NCBI GenBank assembly: GCA_012295275.1
Contig: CM022671.1
Coordinates: 11,835,678 to 11,899,677 of the forward strand
Source: Chrysomallon squamiferum
Taxonomy: Eukaryota; Mollusca; Gastropoda; Neomphalida; Peltospiridae
Direction: 5' to 3'
DNA: 64,000 nucleotides
Position numbers and translations under genes: made by a program. Below, piece by piece: positions 24,330-39,300 of this stretch. Position 1 is the first letter of the stretch. Each line of letters opens with the position of its first letter. A model generated the notes under the pieces. The model was not told the DNA's origin, did no database searches, and saw only the letters and a list, made by a program, of their open reading frames with translations.

Positions 24330-27300
24330 CAAATTAGATTTAAAACAGTGTAGAAAACTGATTTTTAGACTAATAATTTTATTCCAGTAAAACTAATTTA
24401 ATTAAAATAGGAAACTGCCAATACTCAAATTACTATGTTAAATGGTTTGTGTTATTTAGCAAATTCTGTTTATTTTAAGTATACATTCATTAATAAGGAA
24501 CAATGGTATTAATATATATAAAATAAAAAATATAAATATAAATCAGACTAAACAAAGTTAATTTGTTTTTTTTTTTTTTTTTTTACAAAATGTAATAATA
24601 TAATATATATGTATATATATTTGGCATACATACAGTTATGAGCAGAGTAAATCAGTAAAGCCCCAGGCCCAGTGAAATTAATTAGTATCTATAATTACTA
24701 AACATTTATTTTAAAATGCTCCAGTCAATTATTTCAAATCAGTGTAATGAATGTCAGTTAACATAAGCAGGATTTGATTTCTGTACATGTGAAATCTTCA
24801 TTCCAAAACTGAAATATGTATTAACAAAAATGAAAATATGAGGATATATGGTGATACTGGTAATCTTTGGTAGTTTGTGTATAGGTAAGTTATTTGCCAC
24901 ACATGCTAACTGGCAAGGATTTATGGTTATACAATTTTTAATATTAATAAACTTAAAGTAATGCAATTTAATAACTGAAATAATTATTAATAAACAATTA
25001 TACGGTTTATTTTAACACAATTCTATAGTGTACATGTTCTACAACTAAATATGGTAAACCAATGTGTATTAGTGTAACTTGTAAATGGGGTGAATCCTGG
25101 CTTTCTTGAAAGCCACAGTTTAAGCTCACAGCCATTATTGTGAAATTTCTTACTTTGAGATTTATACACTGCTTAGACAACTCAAATAATCCTTCAGTGA
25201 AAAGAAAATGATGTAGAATATTAAAATTAAATGTTTAGTTGGATAGTGATTTAAAAAAAGAAATAAATAAAATAAAATTGCAAACGTCAAATGAAGCACT
25301 GGAAAAAATTACAACAAATATGGCACTTTCTTTAAAAAAAAAGAAATAATAATAAATAAATTTTATGTAGTAAAATAATTGTTATCAATAAAATTAGAAT
25401 CTGAAAATTCCTCAATCAATAATTTTAATTCTTCTTTTAGAGTTGAGCACATTATGAAAATAATATCCTACGACCATGTAGGACAGTGCCTCAAGCATAA
25501 CACAACTATGAGTAATAATGATGACATGTAAATAATTCAAAGAGTACAAAATTAAAATAACAACAAATGATTGTTCCAATACACATCAGTCAAGCATACA
25601 ATGATACAATGTTATGATATAAAGCTGGTTTCCTATACAACAAAATGAGTCTATTCAAATTTTGGCATTCAAATGGATGTGTATATATTTACATACACAT
25701 ATACATTTATATATGTATATATGTATACATATACATTATATATGTGAACATGACAACAACTATTTAATTATATGAAACTTTCCAACATGCGAAGATACAC
25801 AAGAAATTCCGGTACAAAATATTTTGGCAATGTTAAGATTTATGCTATTAATAGTCAAAAAGAGTAAAAACTCTTAAAAACATGCATTTAAACAAATAAA
25901 ATGTAACACTTATACCTAAATGTAAATATATATATTTAATTTTTATATAGAATGTGCCAATCTCCTTTATGCTTAACAGTCAGAAGTTTTTAACAATGCA
26001 CATGAACATTTTTATCTTTTACTTCTTTCTTTTTGAAACCGTTAATAATAATAATAATAATAACAATTATTATTTAAATCTAAAGATTTCATTTTCTTGC
26101 TAAAAAAACGTTTGGGTCAAAATTTAAATTTAAATTTAATAAAATATGTTACACTGACAGAGAGTGCTATCAACTGAATGTTTAAGCATATAAGAGATTT
26201 AACAACAACAAAATAATAATAGTAAAGAAATGAAAAAAACAACATGTAAAGGTCTATGGAAAACTACAAAAATGAGTACAACAACACAATTATATCATCA
26301 ATTAAACATGCATCTAACTACGACTAAAATCTTATTCTGCAATATAAAAATTATTATTTTAATAACTATACACTATATAAGGTCTGCTATACATGTGTGT
26401 GTTGTAATAAAAATGGGGTGAAAAAAAAACAAAGCTAAATGATAAAAGTGTGTAAAAAAATGGCAGATCTACATATACAGAATTATATGTAAAAATTGTT
26501 ACTGTAATTAGAAATGTATAAGATTTCACTGCATATAATTTGCTAACTATTCAGTAAATCTCAGACAGCTTTTTTAACTTCTAATTTATTAAATACAAAT
26601 GTATTAAAAAATTAAAACCAATTTTTTTATTTCTTCTGTAACAAAGCCTTTTTTAATATTAACTCATTAAATAAATAAATAACCTAAAAATAATAAAGCT
26701 TCAAATATTACTGAAAAATGCTTGCTGAAAATCCTTATCATTGTATTAATTAGTCTCATAAAAATAATTAATTAAAATGGATAAAAAAAGAGGAATTTAT
26801 TAAAAAGATTATCTAGGAAAATAAACAAAATATATAATACAAAACAAACAAACCTAAATTCTTTTATTTTACAAAAAACATTTAACATTTATTATTAACA
26901 ATATTTTAATTTATATTTGAAAGAAAAGAGAAATTTTAAGCGATATATTTAAATATTTGGCTTTTTAACTCTCTTATGCGGTGGGTTTTAAAATTTGCAA
27001 AATCAGAAAATCAGTTAAAACCATTTTTTTATTTTTTTATTAACAATTACTTCAGTTTGAGATCCCTAACTCTCTTAGCCTATTGCACATACACAAACCT
27101 GAACACAAGCAAACATCTTACACAACCAGCATCTTATGTGTGCTTTGACAGAACTGTATAAACTGAATTATGGATATTGTGAATGGATTATGATCAGTCA
27201 ATGTTATCTGTAAGTTTATTACTGAACAAGTGCTACCAAATAAATAAATAAATAATATGAAACAGGCAAATCATTTCATATTGCAAGTTCTTTGATGTAA

Positions 27301-30300
27301 CTGTATAATATTTTAAAATCAGATATTTTCTAAATAATAACTGAAAAATACATCTGATTATAGAATTAGGACAGCACATCATCACAATGGTAAAAAAAAA
27401 AAAAAAAAGCTGTGTTGTTTGTGTAAGATGAAGCTTAAACCTTTTTTTACTTTGCACATTTCCCAAACTATTTTAGAACTACAATAAAATGTTAGTTTTA
27501 AGAAGTTTCAGTCTTCATTTAGCATTCATTTTATGTATGTGTAGAACATACTTTTTAAATAAATGTTTCTCTTAATTATTGCACATTTTATTTGTTACAA
27601 AATTATATTTTATCTTACATCCTGTTATTCTTTGTTTAGCCAGTTAACTATTATATTCAAAACATTTCATTTTTAGTTTTACTTCTTATAAAATAATAAG
27701 GAAATTAGCAGTTAATTTAGAAATATAAATGTACCAGGAAAGGGAAAACAGATTGAAAGTTTTTGTTTGGAATAACGAGATCATGACCACTTGAAATTAA
27801 TTCTTTGTAAAATATATTGCACATCTGAGAAGAAAAGAAACTGCTTCTCAAAACTAACTCATTTCAAATGTAAGTCACAACTATAGATATCGCAATGCTT
27901 TGTAGAAAAGCAGAGATAAACAAAAATAATGACAATTTTACCATGGCAGTTTACATGCTACTAAATAAAGGCATAACATATGTATATAAATGCAAGTCAG
28001 TAATTTAGGGTCTGAATAAAATCTGAAAGCTACAGTCCACAATATCTCTTGTATCTAATTGTCTAAATACTGAGATCAAGATTTAGCTGAGTCGAGCAAA
28101 AAAAAAAAAAGTTAAAAAAAGGATGAAAGAAAAATAGCCAATTTTTGATATTATATTCTGTCAAAGATTTCTGCTAAAACTTGTTAATTTGAGTTTTTAC
28201 ACTATAAATCTTCAAACAAATATCTGCATTAACATTTCAGTTTAAGAATACAGAAGTGCCCTAGTTTTGTCTGACCAATTAAAATATTTGCCTACTTTAA
28301 AAAAATAAATAAATAAAAAAAGATTTAATGCAAAAATGACCATGCAGCATTTGGATTAAAAAGTGAAATCTACAAACTAGTGTACAATGGCAGTAAAAGT
28401 TAGTTTCTAGGTTACACGACTAGATCTTTGGTGCATTTCAGTCAACATTTGCAAGATGTGATGACCTCTGAACAATGGTCCCCACACCCAGTGTGCACTG
28501 ACAGTAAACAGAGAAAAAAAAAAATATATATATATATATGTATAGATTTATATATATTCAAACATATGGAAGTAGAAACAGTGCATAGATGGTGAAGTGA
28601 AGTTACTGAGCAAATATCTCAAGACAACACCAAGGAATAACAGTAAAGTAATGCACATGCTTGTGCGCACAAATGTTACACATGCAAATTGTGTGCACAT
28701 GTTGCACAGGTTACAAACTAAATGCACTGAGTGCCACAATAATGCATGCAGTAAATACAAATATGTGGGCAATGATACAGCAAAGTTCTGCTTGGAATTC
28801 ACTCAGCACCAAACACAACTTTTAAATTTAAATCTCTAATGCAATCTAATCACAGAAATGTTAACATTTCTTTCATTCTTCTTTTAAATTAAAAATAATT
28901 TGTTTTCATTCTTTTTTTTCCTGAAATATAAAATTTAACAATTTTTGGGGAACATTTTGTTGAAGATATATTCTGGTCTAAAACTCAACCATAAATGCAA
29001 TTATACACCATATTAGGTATTGCAATTTATTAATTCATTAATTATTAATTATCCATCCTCTGGAACATTAAAGTCCACATAAAATATAACATTCCTGTAG
29101 CATTTCAATGCTGAAACATCCACTAAGATAGTAAAAATAAAACAACCAAAATAAAAAAAAATAAATAAATAAATAAAAAGAGAAAAAAGAAAACAGACAA
29201 AAATATTTAAAGATCTGAAGAACAATATAAAAATAGAAATATTTACCCTCATCAGTGAGTGTTTAACAGACATATCATGTAAGTTGAGATACTGATATTC
29301 AGAATTGTGTGAAATGCACAACTCAAGTTTGTACTAATTAATCATGTATCATTGTATGTTTTACCATCTTTATACTTTGTTATGCAATTAAGGATGACAA
29401 ACAGAAAACTGCAACAGATATAGTTTAAACATGTCAATATATAAATAAACAATCCTTGAAATTTTAAAAATATTTTTGACTGCATAACATAATGAAAAGA
29501 TTAAATTTGGTTTTAAAATAAAAACTATTATTTTGGCATCATGCAAGTTAAGGAAAAGATGCTTTCTATGTTGAGCATTTGGTAATGACACACAATTCTG
29601 AATTTAAAGCTACATGTGATGATTAAAATTCCCAGTCCTCGTCTGCATTGTTTTCGATGTTTTTCTCTAACTTTTCAATGCTTGCATCTCGATCAAATTC
29701 CTCCCATTCTTCACCCGCCAATTCAATGGCTTTCTGTAACTTTTCTATTTTGTTAAAACGATCATCACTGGCTGATGAGTTAGATCCTGGATCAGAAGAA
29801 ACTCCTCCATTCATTTCTGCTGTTTCAGTGTCTTTTAATGCACTGTCATCAGGCACATCATTTTGCTCAGGCTTTTCTAAGGCTTTGGTCTTATCAAGCT
29901 GTGCTCCCTCAAAAACCCTCTGTGGATTAGAACGTTTACGTTTGTTTACTCCAGAGGGTGGAGGTGCTGGCATGGAACAAGGCACATTTTCTGAATTAGT
30001 ATCAGTTTTTTCTGATTCAGTTTTTGGCACTGAGGCAGAATCCACCTCATCCTCATTGTCTGAAATGCCAGCATCACAGAGTTCCTGCTCCTTTTTGCTG
30101 GCAATTTCCTCATCCGAGTGCTGAGAATTTTCACCTTCAGAACCATCGTGTTTTGACCTCTGAACAGGTTCAAACTGTGGAAACATCCACTGTCTAGTTT
30201 CGTTATTTTGAAAGTTGCGAAGATGAGATGGCTCACCTGAACCACTGGAGCCATCACTCTGATTCGAGCTGTCATCCATTGGCTCCGACTTGACACTGGA

Positions 30301-33300
30301 CAATTCATCTACACTATGATCCTGCATCACACCAGAATGGTGCTGCTGTTTTGCTCTCATCCTGTGATTGTGAAACCAGTTTATCACTGTTTTAACACCA
30401 ACATTTAGATCATTAGCGAGAGCTTCAATTGTACTTTGACTTGGATAGGGATCCTCCGAATAGGCCACTCTGAGAGCATCTTTCTGCTCCTCAGTGAAGA
30501 AAACACGTGGTCGTTTTGCATGACCTGGTGAATCATAATAGCGATCCTCCATGCTGTTTTTCCGACGTCGATGAGCTGAAAAACACAAACAGTTGATAAG
30601 AAAAAAACAATATATAGTATTATTAATTTTTATTTGATATTTATTGTGCTACATATTTTTGGTATAATGGTACATTTGAAATATATTTCTAAATGAAACT
30701 TTTTAATATAAAGATACTATAATCATATTCTCTGTAAACATATATTGAATTTAATATAGGCTATAGTATATGATGAACTTAATCTTTGTTTATATATAAT
30801 AAAATATATTTTTTTACATAATATTTTATAAAACATTTTTTCCTTTCTTTTTAAAGAGGAATGACGAAACAATGAAAGGAGGAAAGAAAGGAGAGTCAAA
30901 AAGAATGTTAAATACAATAAATAAAACTTTCTAATAAATGCTCAGTGCTTTAATAGAAAATTTTCAAATTTATTATTATTATTATTTTACTGCAAAATTG
31001 TATGAAGCAAATGAAAAATTCTCAGACACATTTTGAAATAATAATTATTTATTTGTTTTACCCCAAATGAAAACAGAATGACAATGAAATAATGTAATGA
31101 AAAGTAGCAAGTCAAAACTTAGATTTTTGATATTCAGTCAACAAAATCCTGAGATAGTTCTCGTTTCATAGTAAAATTTTATATATATTTATATGTGTGA
31201 TGTCTGAATTAAAATACATATATATATATATATATATCTGCAATAATAATAATAATTATTATTAAAACAAATGTAAGCTATGCCTAAATATTTCATTTTT
31301 TTAAATTTATTAATATGTCATGTTACTATTTTGATTTAAATATTTTAATTTCCTTCTTGTTAAGTATTTTTTTTTTTAAATAATTGCCCATAATATAATA
31401 TTTTTTTTTTTTTTTAAAAACAACAGAAAAAAAGAAACTTGCTGAAAATAGATATAAATGTGATTACTGTAAATTTTAAACATGTTGTAATATACATTAT
31501 GGTTCTGCCACATGAAGTCAGTAAATATATTTTGCACTGAATAATAATTTTCAGTAATATGAAAATATGCTAGTTAGCTGGTAACAGAGAAGAGACAATG
31601 TAATAAAGATTAAAATCACTGGCTTTATTCTGAAACAAAGCTAAGGCAAGCAAGGGTTGCAGAATAGGTTAGCAGCTGTTTATATCAAGCCCAGGATAAA
31701 AGAATGAACATTTTATTTTATTTATACAATGTCTTCTCTTATTTTTATTGAGGAAAATATAATGATTTGAATGTACCCATACAGCAGAGAGCAACACATA
31801 TTTTTTTTAAATAATGATTCTGATGTATTTTTTTAAGGTATTTGTATATAAAATAACTTTAAACAAACAACAACCAAAAAACAACAACTCAATATCACTG
31901 TATGAGAAGAGACTATTATCAACAGAAAAAAAAAAAAAAAAAGGAAACACAAAAATACAAAAACTGAAAATCTGTATTTTAACTTAATATTCTACAGATG
32001 ATGCAAATTAAAAATCTCAAGACACTAATCATGTGTGTGTGCATGTGTGTGTATAGGTGTTTATGTCTATTCAAAAATTGTACTGATAATTTTTTTTTTT
32101 TTTTTTTTTTTTCAATGTGGTATGTGCACTGGTGACCTAATGTATTTATTATGACAAAGAAAATATCCTAGATTATTTCAATTTGTTTTTTTAATTCTTC
32201 TTAATTATTATTTTTTAAAATATGATTTATTTATTTAAATTATTTTAAATCAAAATAATGAAATTTAAAAGCATAATAACTATTTCCTTCAAAGAAATCT
32301 TGAATGAAATGGCTCTTTGGATCTTTAAAAATGGCTACTTAAAAGTTACAGATTGTTTTTAATTGTTAATGCACCATGACTGTGACTTTGGTCGCATAAA
32401 ATGTTCAGTAAGTTTTTAATAAATTAAAAAAGCAGTTAATTTTTAAATTATATATTTAAAAAATGGTCTTCAAACTAATGCAGAATATTCAATTAGAAAA
32501 AAAAAAATCCAAGAACAAATGATCATGTAAACAAAGAAAAATATAACTAACATTTTCTCTGAAGCATGCAAAATGCCAATTGTTGACAGTCTAGGATTAT
32601 ATATTTGTTAATATTTAACTGATTATTTTATGTTATAACAATGATATAATACATTAGGAGAGACTTAGTAATTAAGAGCAGCATGGACTAAAATTTTAAA
32701 TGATTCTCTTTTGCCATGCAGCATGCATCTCCCAGTCACAACAGACATTTTACCACCATTGCTGATCATCAGGGAAGTCACTCACATCGTTGTATCTCTA
32801 TAAACATGTTGTCCACCTCAAGCTATTAGAGTCTTTTAATGACATAGAGGAGGAGGTGAAAGGGTTATTTCACAAATTGTTGCAAGCACAGGATTAATTC
32901 TGTTTAAATAGGTTTATGTTGATAATACATGTAGCAGATGAATAACCCGCAACCAGGGAAACATTTTTTTTTAAACTATAAAATCCCAAAATTGATAAAT
33001 TTTCATTTTATTTTATTTAACTTTTTAAGAATGTATTTGTTAAAAAAAATTACAAAGTTACATTATTAACATAATCTGATAAAAAAAATTATTTAATTTA
33101 TTCTGAAGAAGAAGAATTAGCTAATGAAATGAAAGTTTTATCTTTTTAAATGTATTGCTGTTTAACAAATTCTTTATAATTTAATAGTTTTTATTTTATA
33201 GACTATTCAAGTGCTATAAAACCTTTATTTTATTTATTTATTTTTGATCAAACTTAAAAACATGTATATGATCAAATAAATTTTTTTTAAATTTATATCA

Positions 33301-36300
33301 GAAATGTTTTATAAATGTTTTTAAACAATCTAATTAATATCTTATTTCATTTTTATTTCATTATTTCCCCATTATTTATTTTACTTTTAGTGTATAAAAA
33401 TAATTTTTTTAATTTTTTAATTTTTAATTTTATTTATTTATTTTTGGCTTTTTAATTTTTGATTAAAATTTTGATGTTTATATATTTTTTTGAGTACATG
33501 TTTCCCTTATAATTGATTAGGATGATGCATTCCTGCTATTAATTATGAGAATATTATGTGATTACACAGCTTGCATAGAATTTGTATGAAGACATACCTT
33601 TCATCTGACTTTGGTAATGTTTTAGTCTCTCAATACTCTGCGGATCTTGTAACCACAGGTGCATTTTGATAAAGGGTTCTCTCCCTTTGATACTGAGCAT
33701 ATGCCAAGGTTTTGGCTTTGAGAGAAGCTCACTGACTGAGCCCTGCGAAAGCCCCAATACGGCTTCGCCAAACAGTTTCTGACCCAAGTTGTGAAACTGC
33801 AATACATCCTTGACCCTTGAAGTCAAACCAAGGGTGTTTATTTCAGAGGTCATGGCAAACATTTCAAGAGTTGAAGTGGGAAATGCAAAGCCACCAGGCC
33901 AGTTGCGTTGAGAGTCATGTGAAAAAATTTCACTTGGGGAAACAACTGCAGTGGCCACTGCAGGCACACTGTTTGCAGGTGATAAGTGGTTACCATGGTT
34001 ACAAGGTTTGCTCTTGTCACAGGGAGGCTCTACAGAAAACAAATGGGAAGAGGAAACTAGAGAAGTGAGGCACAACAAAAGAGGGTGGGGAAGAGAAAAA
34101 AATAGAAAAGTGTCTAAAAAATAATAAAACCAAACTTTCTACAAAATGCAAACTAGTGGGTAATCTGTTCATTAAATAATACATTAAACTAAGCAGATTC
34201 AGCCAGATGGTCAAAGATGGATGGGCAGGAAGGTGTCAAAAAGTTCTTCTATAAAAATAAGTACTACTAAATCTACCACAAACATGTTTTTTTAAATAAT
34301 AAAATAAAAATAATAACACTTTTTAAGAATCTGAAATCTAAAGAAATCGAATTACCTGGATATCTTATATATATAGATAGCAATTAAACACAATTATTAT
34401 TAAATATTAAGTTGAATCCATTGAATTGTATAGAAAGAATTTTTTTTAAAGTAAATAAACATATATTAACATACCTGTAATTGAAACATTAGTTTCAGAG
34501 CCTGAAATGCCTCGAAGCAACATGTCAGGAGGAATCTTATACTGAGAGGCCACAAGCTTGGGGATCGCTTCAGCATCTTCTAAAAATAGCTGCATTCGAA
34601 TGAATGGTTCCCTGCCTTTTTGAGTTAACATGTGCCATGGCTTTGGGCGAGCAAGCAAGTCACTGACACTACCCTGTGATAAACCTAGCACATTCTCTCC
34701 AAACAATCTCTGACTGATTGAGTACTGGCTCAGAGTTTCCTTCACTTTCTTCACAAGATCATCAGTGTTTACATTGGAATATTCATCAAACTGTTCCTGG
34801 GTTATGGGAGGCAAGACGGCACGCAATGGCTTGGAGGCTGCTACATTTAGGTGAGGTCTTGAGCTGAGAGAGTTTGCAATATTCTGCATTCTTTGTAGTG
34901 GAGAAAGACCATCGAGGGTCGCGGCAAATTGTGTCGGAAACTGACCGTTTTCAAAACTGTCATGTCCGTTAATACGCGGGTGAACAAGGAAAAAGGCACT
35001 TCCAGCTTGACGACCTGCATCTTTAGCTTCTGCAGACTTGGGTGAAGTTGGAGCTGAGGAGCTATGAGGCTTGCTTAAATCTATTGGTCCATTGTTATTG
35101 TTATTGTTGATGCTGCTGCTACTAGGAGACCGGGTATCATCAGAGGTACTGTCAGGTGGTTCTGATTTAATTGAGACTCCATTCTGTAACCTATGAGGTC
35201 CACCAAAATGGAATTCATGGTTATTAAGACTCTGCTTGAACTGATTGTGGTAAGTGATACGAGCCAGTTCTTGCTGGTACATGGTGCTGGCTGCAATATT
35301 TCCAGCACTTTCTGCTGCTTTGGCCAGCTTCTCAAGCTCCTGGCGATAAATCCTGGCCACCATGTCTTGAGCAGATGCTTCACTTTCCTGTGAGCTGACA
35401 GAGTTTCGAGATTGTCTGCTGTCATCAGTTGTGCGTCGTCTTGGAGTCTCCCGGACAGGCACGCCAGCTGAAAGAGCTGTAGGTACTATGTTCTGAGGAA
35501 GTGGGCTAGAACCCACCATTTTGGAAACTTCCTGTTGGTAAATGCTTGATACCACAGCATTTGCAACTTGTTGCTGAAAAAATTAAATTACTTAAAAAAT
35601 AATTTAAGAAAAATAATCTCTTAAATTTCTTAAACTGTTTTTATTCCAAGCTTCTGAAATATTCGTATGTAAAAATATGTTCAGTCTTTTATTTTCAATT
35701 TAAAATATTTATTATATTAAATAGATGTATTTGATTTGAAGATTACAGAAGTTTAATTCAAACTATTATATTTATAATGAGAGAAATCAACTTTTAAGTC
35801 AATTTTTGAACTGTATATTATGAACTGGATACTATATCACATGTAAGTAACTAAAATATATTTGGAACATAGAATACTTTAGATAAAAGTAGAAAAATGA
35901 TATTTACATTGCATACCTGTTCCATGTTCTTCTTCACTTGCATTGCTTGCTGTGCATCATTGAGTATCTGAGCTATTCGTTCCTCTGTTGCTGAGTCCTC
36001 TGATTTCACAGTGGAAACCAGGGGCTGTGTGCCTACAGCATTAAACAGTAACAAAGTTAGTAATTTAACTCTACTGAACAGTAGTAAAGCAAAAATAAAT
36101 ATCTTTGTAAAAAAAACCTTAAATAAATAAGATTTTAAATTTCGTAACAAATAATATTTTGCAAAATTAAAACCAAAATATTTGTTTGTCATTCATTACA
36201 ATTAGGATTTTATGCTTAATAATCCGTGAAATTACAAATTTAAGTTCAAACACTTTTAAGACTTCCACCACCAAGCATGCACATGCAGAGAAAGAAAAAT

Positions 36301-39300
36301 TCAACTTACAGTTCTTACCTTTCTTTGGTGAGATTGCCTTCAATGCCAAAATATTGCGGTCTTCATTTGCCCAGGCAAACATTTTGCGATAGGACTCTCG
36401 TCCCTTTTCTGTTAATTTATCCCACGTCTTTGGTTTTGATAAAAGTTCACTGACGGTGCCTTGAGAAAGCCCGAGCACATGCTTTGCAAAAAGTCTTTGG
36501 CCTATGTTGTGAATGCTGAGCAATTCTCGCACAGTTTTTGCCACCATGGATGTGTCCAGTCCTCCTGAACTGTCTGATTTTGAAGTCATATTCACTGGCA
36601 TAAAACCCTGTGGGATGTGACAGTTTGGAAAAGAAAAGACTGGCGGTGGGGGCATGAAGTGGGGAGTGTCTGATCTGCTAATAGAATGCACATAACTGAC
36701 AGGTGGAGTGTCAGGCGGCAGACCACTAGCCGATGGTGAAGATTCTATAGATTCTGAAGGATTCCTTGATGGAGGGTTTGAATTTTGATAAGACTGTGCG
36801 ATTTCTTCTCCGAGAACTGTGGCAAAACCATCTGCTGATTGTTGTGATGTTGATGGCGAAGACGACATTTTAGGTGTCTCAGTCCCTGCAAGAAAGGTGT
36901 GAAATGCTCATGACACTGCCAACTTGTTGTCAAGAAAGACTTTTTTAAAAAGAGTTTCGCATGCAAAAGTAATGGGCAAATTATGAAGCTGTTAACTGTA
37001 GTTACATTTTCATGAAAATTATTAACGTTATTTAGCATCAAGTTATGAAGAGCTTTAATTGATCTGTAGCCTTCTGAAAGGTTGACATTTACCAGTAATT
37101 TTATAATCATACAGAATATCTGGTGGGACAGGATGCCTGGATTCCAATTTTTGTTTTCTTTTTTCCTAACTTCTTTTAACTGAATTTTAATCTTTATTTA
37201 TTTATTGTTTTTGAATTTATAGTTTTATTTTTATAGTTTTGTTTTTGTTGATTGCTAAAAAAAAACATTTTGTATGACTATAAAAATAGTGACATTATTA
37301 ACAATTTTGAATAAACAAATTACTTTCACATTAAGATTTTTGAGCATTTCAGTTATTAATTTTTATTTGTATAACGTGCACTGCACACCTTTCTTGGTTT
37401 TAGGACATGAAACAAAACGTATTTGAAAAATAAAATAACAAAATGAAATACTATTTCTACATGAACTGTTTTAATTTCATGAAAATGAAACTACACTAGC
37501 TAACTCATTTTTTAAACTCAGTATGAGGGATTAAAATTCTCATAATGAGGAATCATGTTAAACTCAGTGGTAAATGTAATACAAACACACAATACTTGTA
37601 AATACAAATCTCTGATATATTATAAAAATCAAAGTCCCACAGTTAGAAGAAAAATATTTTGCATGAAAGAAGAGATATTTGAAGGTAGAAAAAAAAAAAA
37701 AAAAAAACATAAAAAACAATTAAATTGCAGCAAAACTAAAAGAAGTTAATGTTGTTTGTGATTTGTGATAACAGTTTTCACACAATGTACTATGTGGAGA
37801 TATATAATGTGCAATATAAAAACATATTTATGAAGTGAATAATAAAAACCTTTTTTTCATGACAATACCAAAACAATGACTTTACACAACAAACAATATT
37901 TTTTGAACACAACAACAAAGGAAAACTGATAACAACTCAAAACTGTACACTAGTAAAGAGTGTGTAACAATGTGACGTCTACTGACTGATTCACTCTATA
38001 ATAATGACACTACACAATCAATCATGTAGGATCAAACATAAGCAAAAATGTCCAGTTCTTGAGACACTGAAATATAAATCATTTCAGAAAACTGCTACAT
38101 TCCACACTTGCTAAATCATTAAACCAGAGCTGTAATAAAGAGCAAGTGATGTAAAATGACAGATCTAAGCAGCTCACTGCTAGGGTTAATGCAAAAACAC
38201 GATTAACATGAATATTTCATGTTTTACAAATGATCATGTTTTTTACATTAAAATAAACCATGAACAAAAAAATTGGGATATGATAGCCATACATTAAAAA
38301 GACTACGCACATTTTTACATTAATCAATTGATGTAAGTCAATGAAAGGCTTACCTGTAATGTCACTGTTGGTCACTTTGAGCTGTGTGTTCTCTGTCTGC
38401 AGAGCTTTGTTTTTCTCCAGTAACAATGTCTCCAGTGATTTGGACTTCTGATCTTCATCATTGCTGATGCCAGAAAACTCAACCGATTTCATAATGCTGT
38501 AATAAAGTAAACCCTTTTATTACACACATACTAAAATCTTCACCACAAACTGCCAGCTATTATTTTGTTTTACTTTTAGCAATGACAAGACTGCTAGGTG
38601 ACAAACATCCACTTTACAAAATACACATTTGTTTTCTGTTTATTCCAAATATGACTGATCAGCTTCACTATGTCTGAATTTTTACAACCTCTCATGTGAC
38701 AAGATAAATGTGATATCTGTATTTTTTCTCACATTTTTAGTGCAACATCTGTTAGAAACAACCAAAATTTCCATAATCAATTATGATTTTTTTTTTACTG
38801 TCACCTTCTTTCAAATGTTTTCAGGGAACAAATTAAACATTTCAATTAATTAAAATATTTGAACTCAAATGAAATATAACATAGTGTTTTTATACAAGAA
38901 AAATTAACCAATATATAGAAAGATATAGATAGATAGACAGATAGATAGACAGATAGATAGACAGGTAGATATAGACAGATATAGTTATAGATACACTAAT
39001 GTATTTTTAAATCAGAATTCCCCAAAACAACCAATAAGTAAAAACAAAAGAAAAAAGTGAGCTACTTTAATTCTCTCTTGATCTCTTCATAGTCTTCTTG
39101 AGTTCGCAGTTTTTCCTCCAACAATCTAAATGCAGTGTTTTTAGAAGAAATCTCTTCTTCAAGTTTCGAAATCTGAAAATAAAGAAAAGAAAGAATTGTA
39201 AAAAGAAATTTTATTTCCATAGAGAATAATAATTTTAATAAATGTCAATATTCTACACTGATAACACTGAACTAATATTTTTTTTATTCCCTATTAACTT

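Noticed and set aside
29648-30124. 158-codon open frame on the plus strand opposite the homeodomain exon
   Set aside because: Antisense shadow of the CUX terminal exon, with low-complexity Ser/Phe composition.
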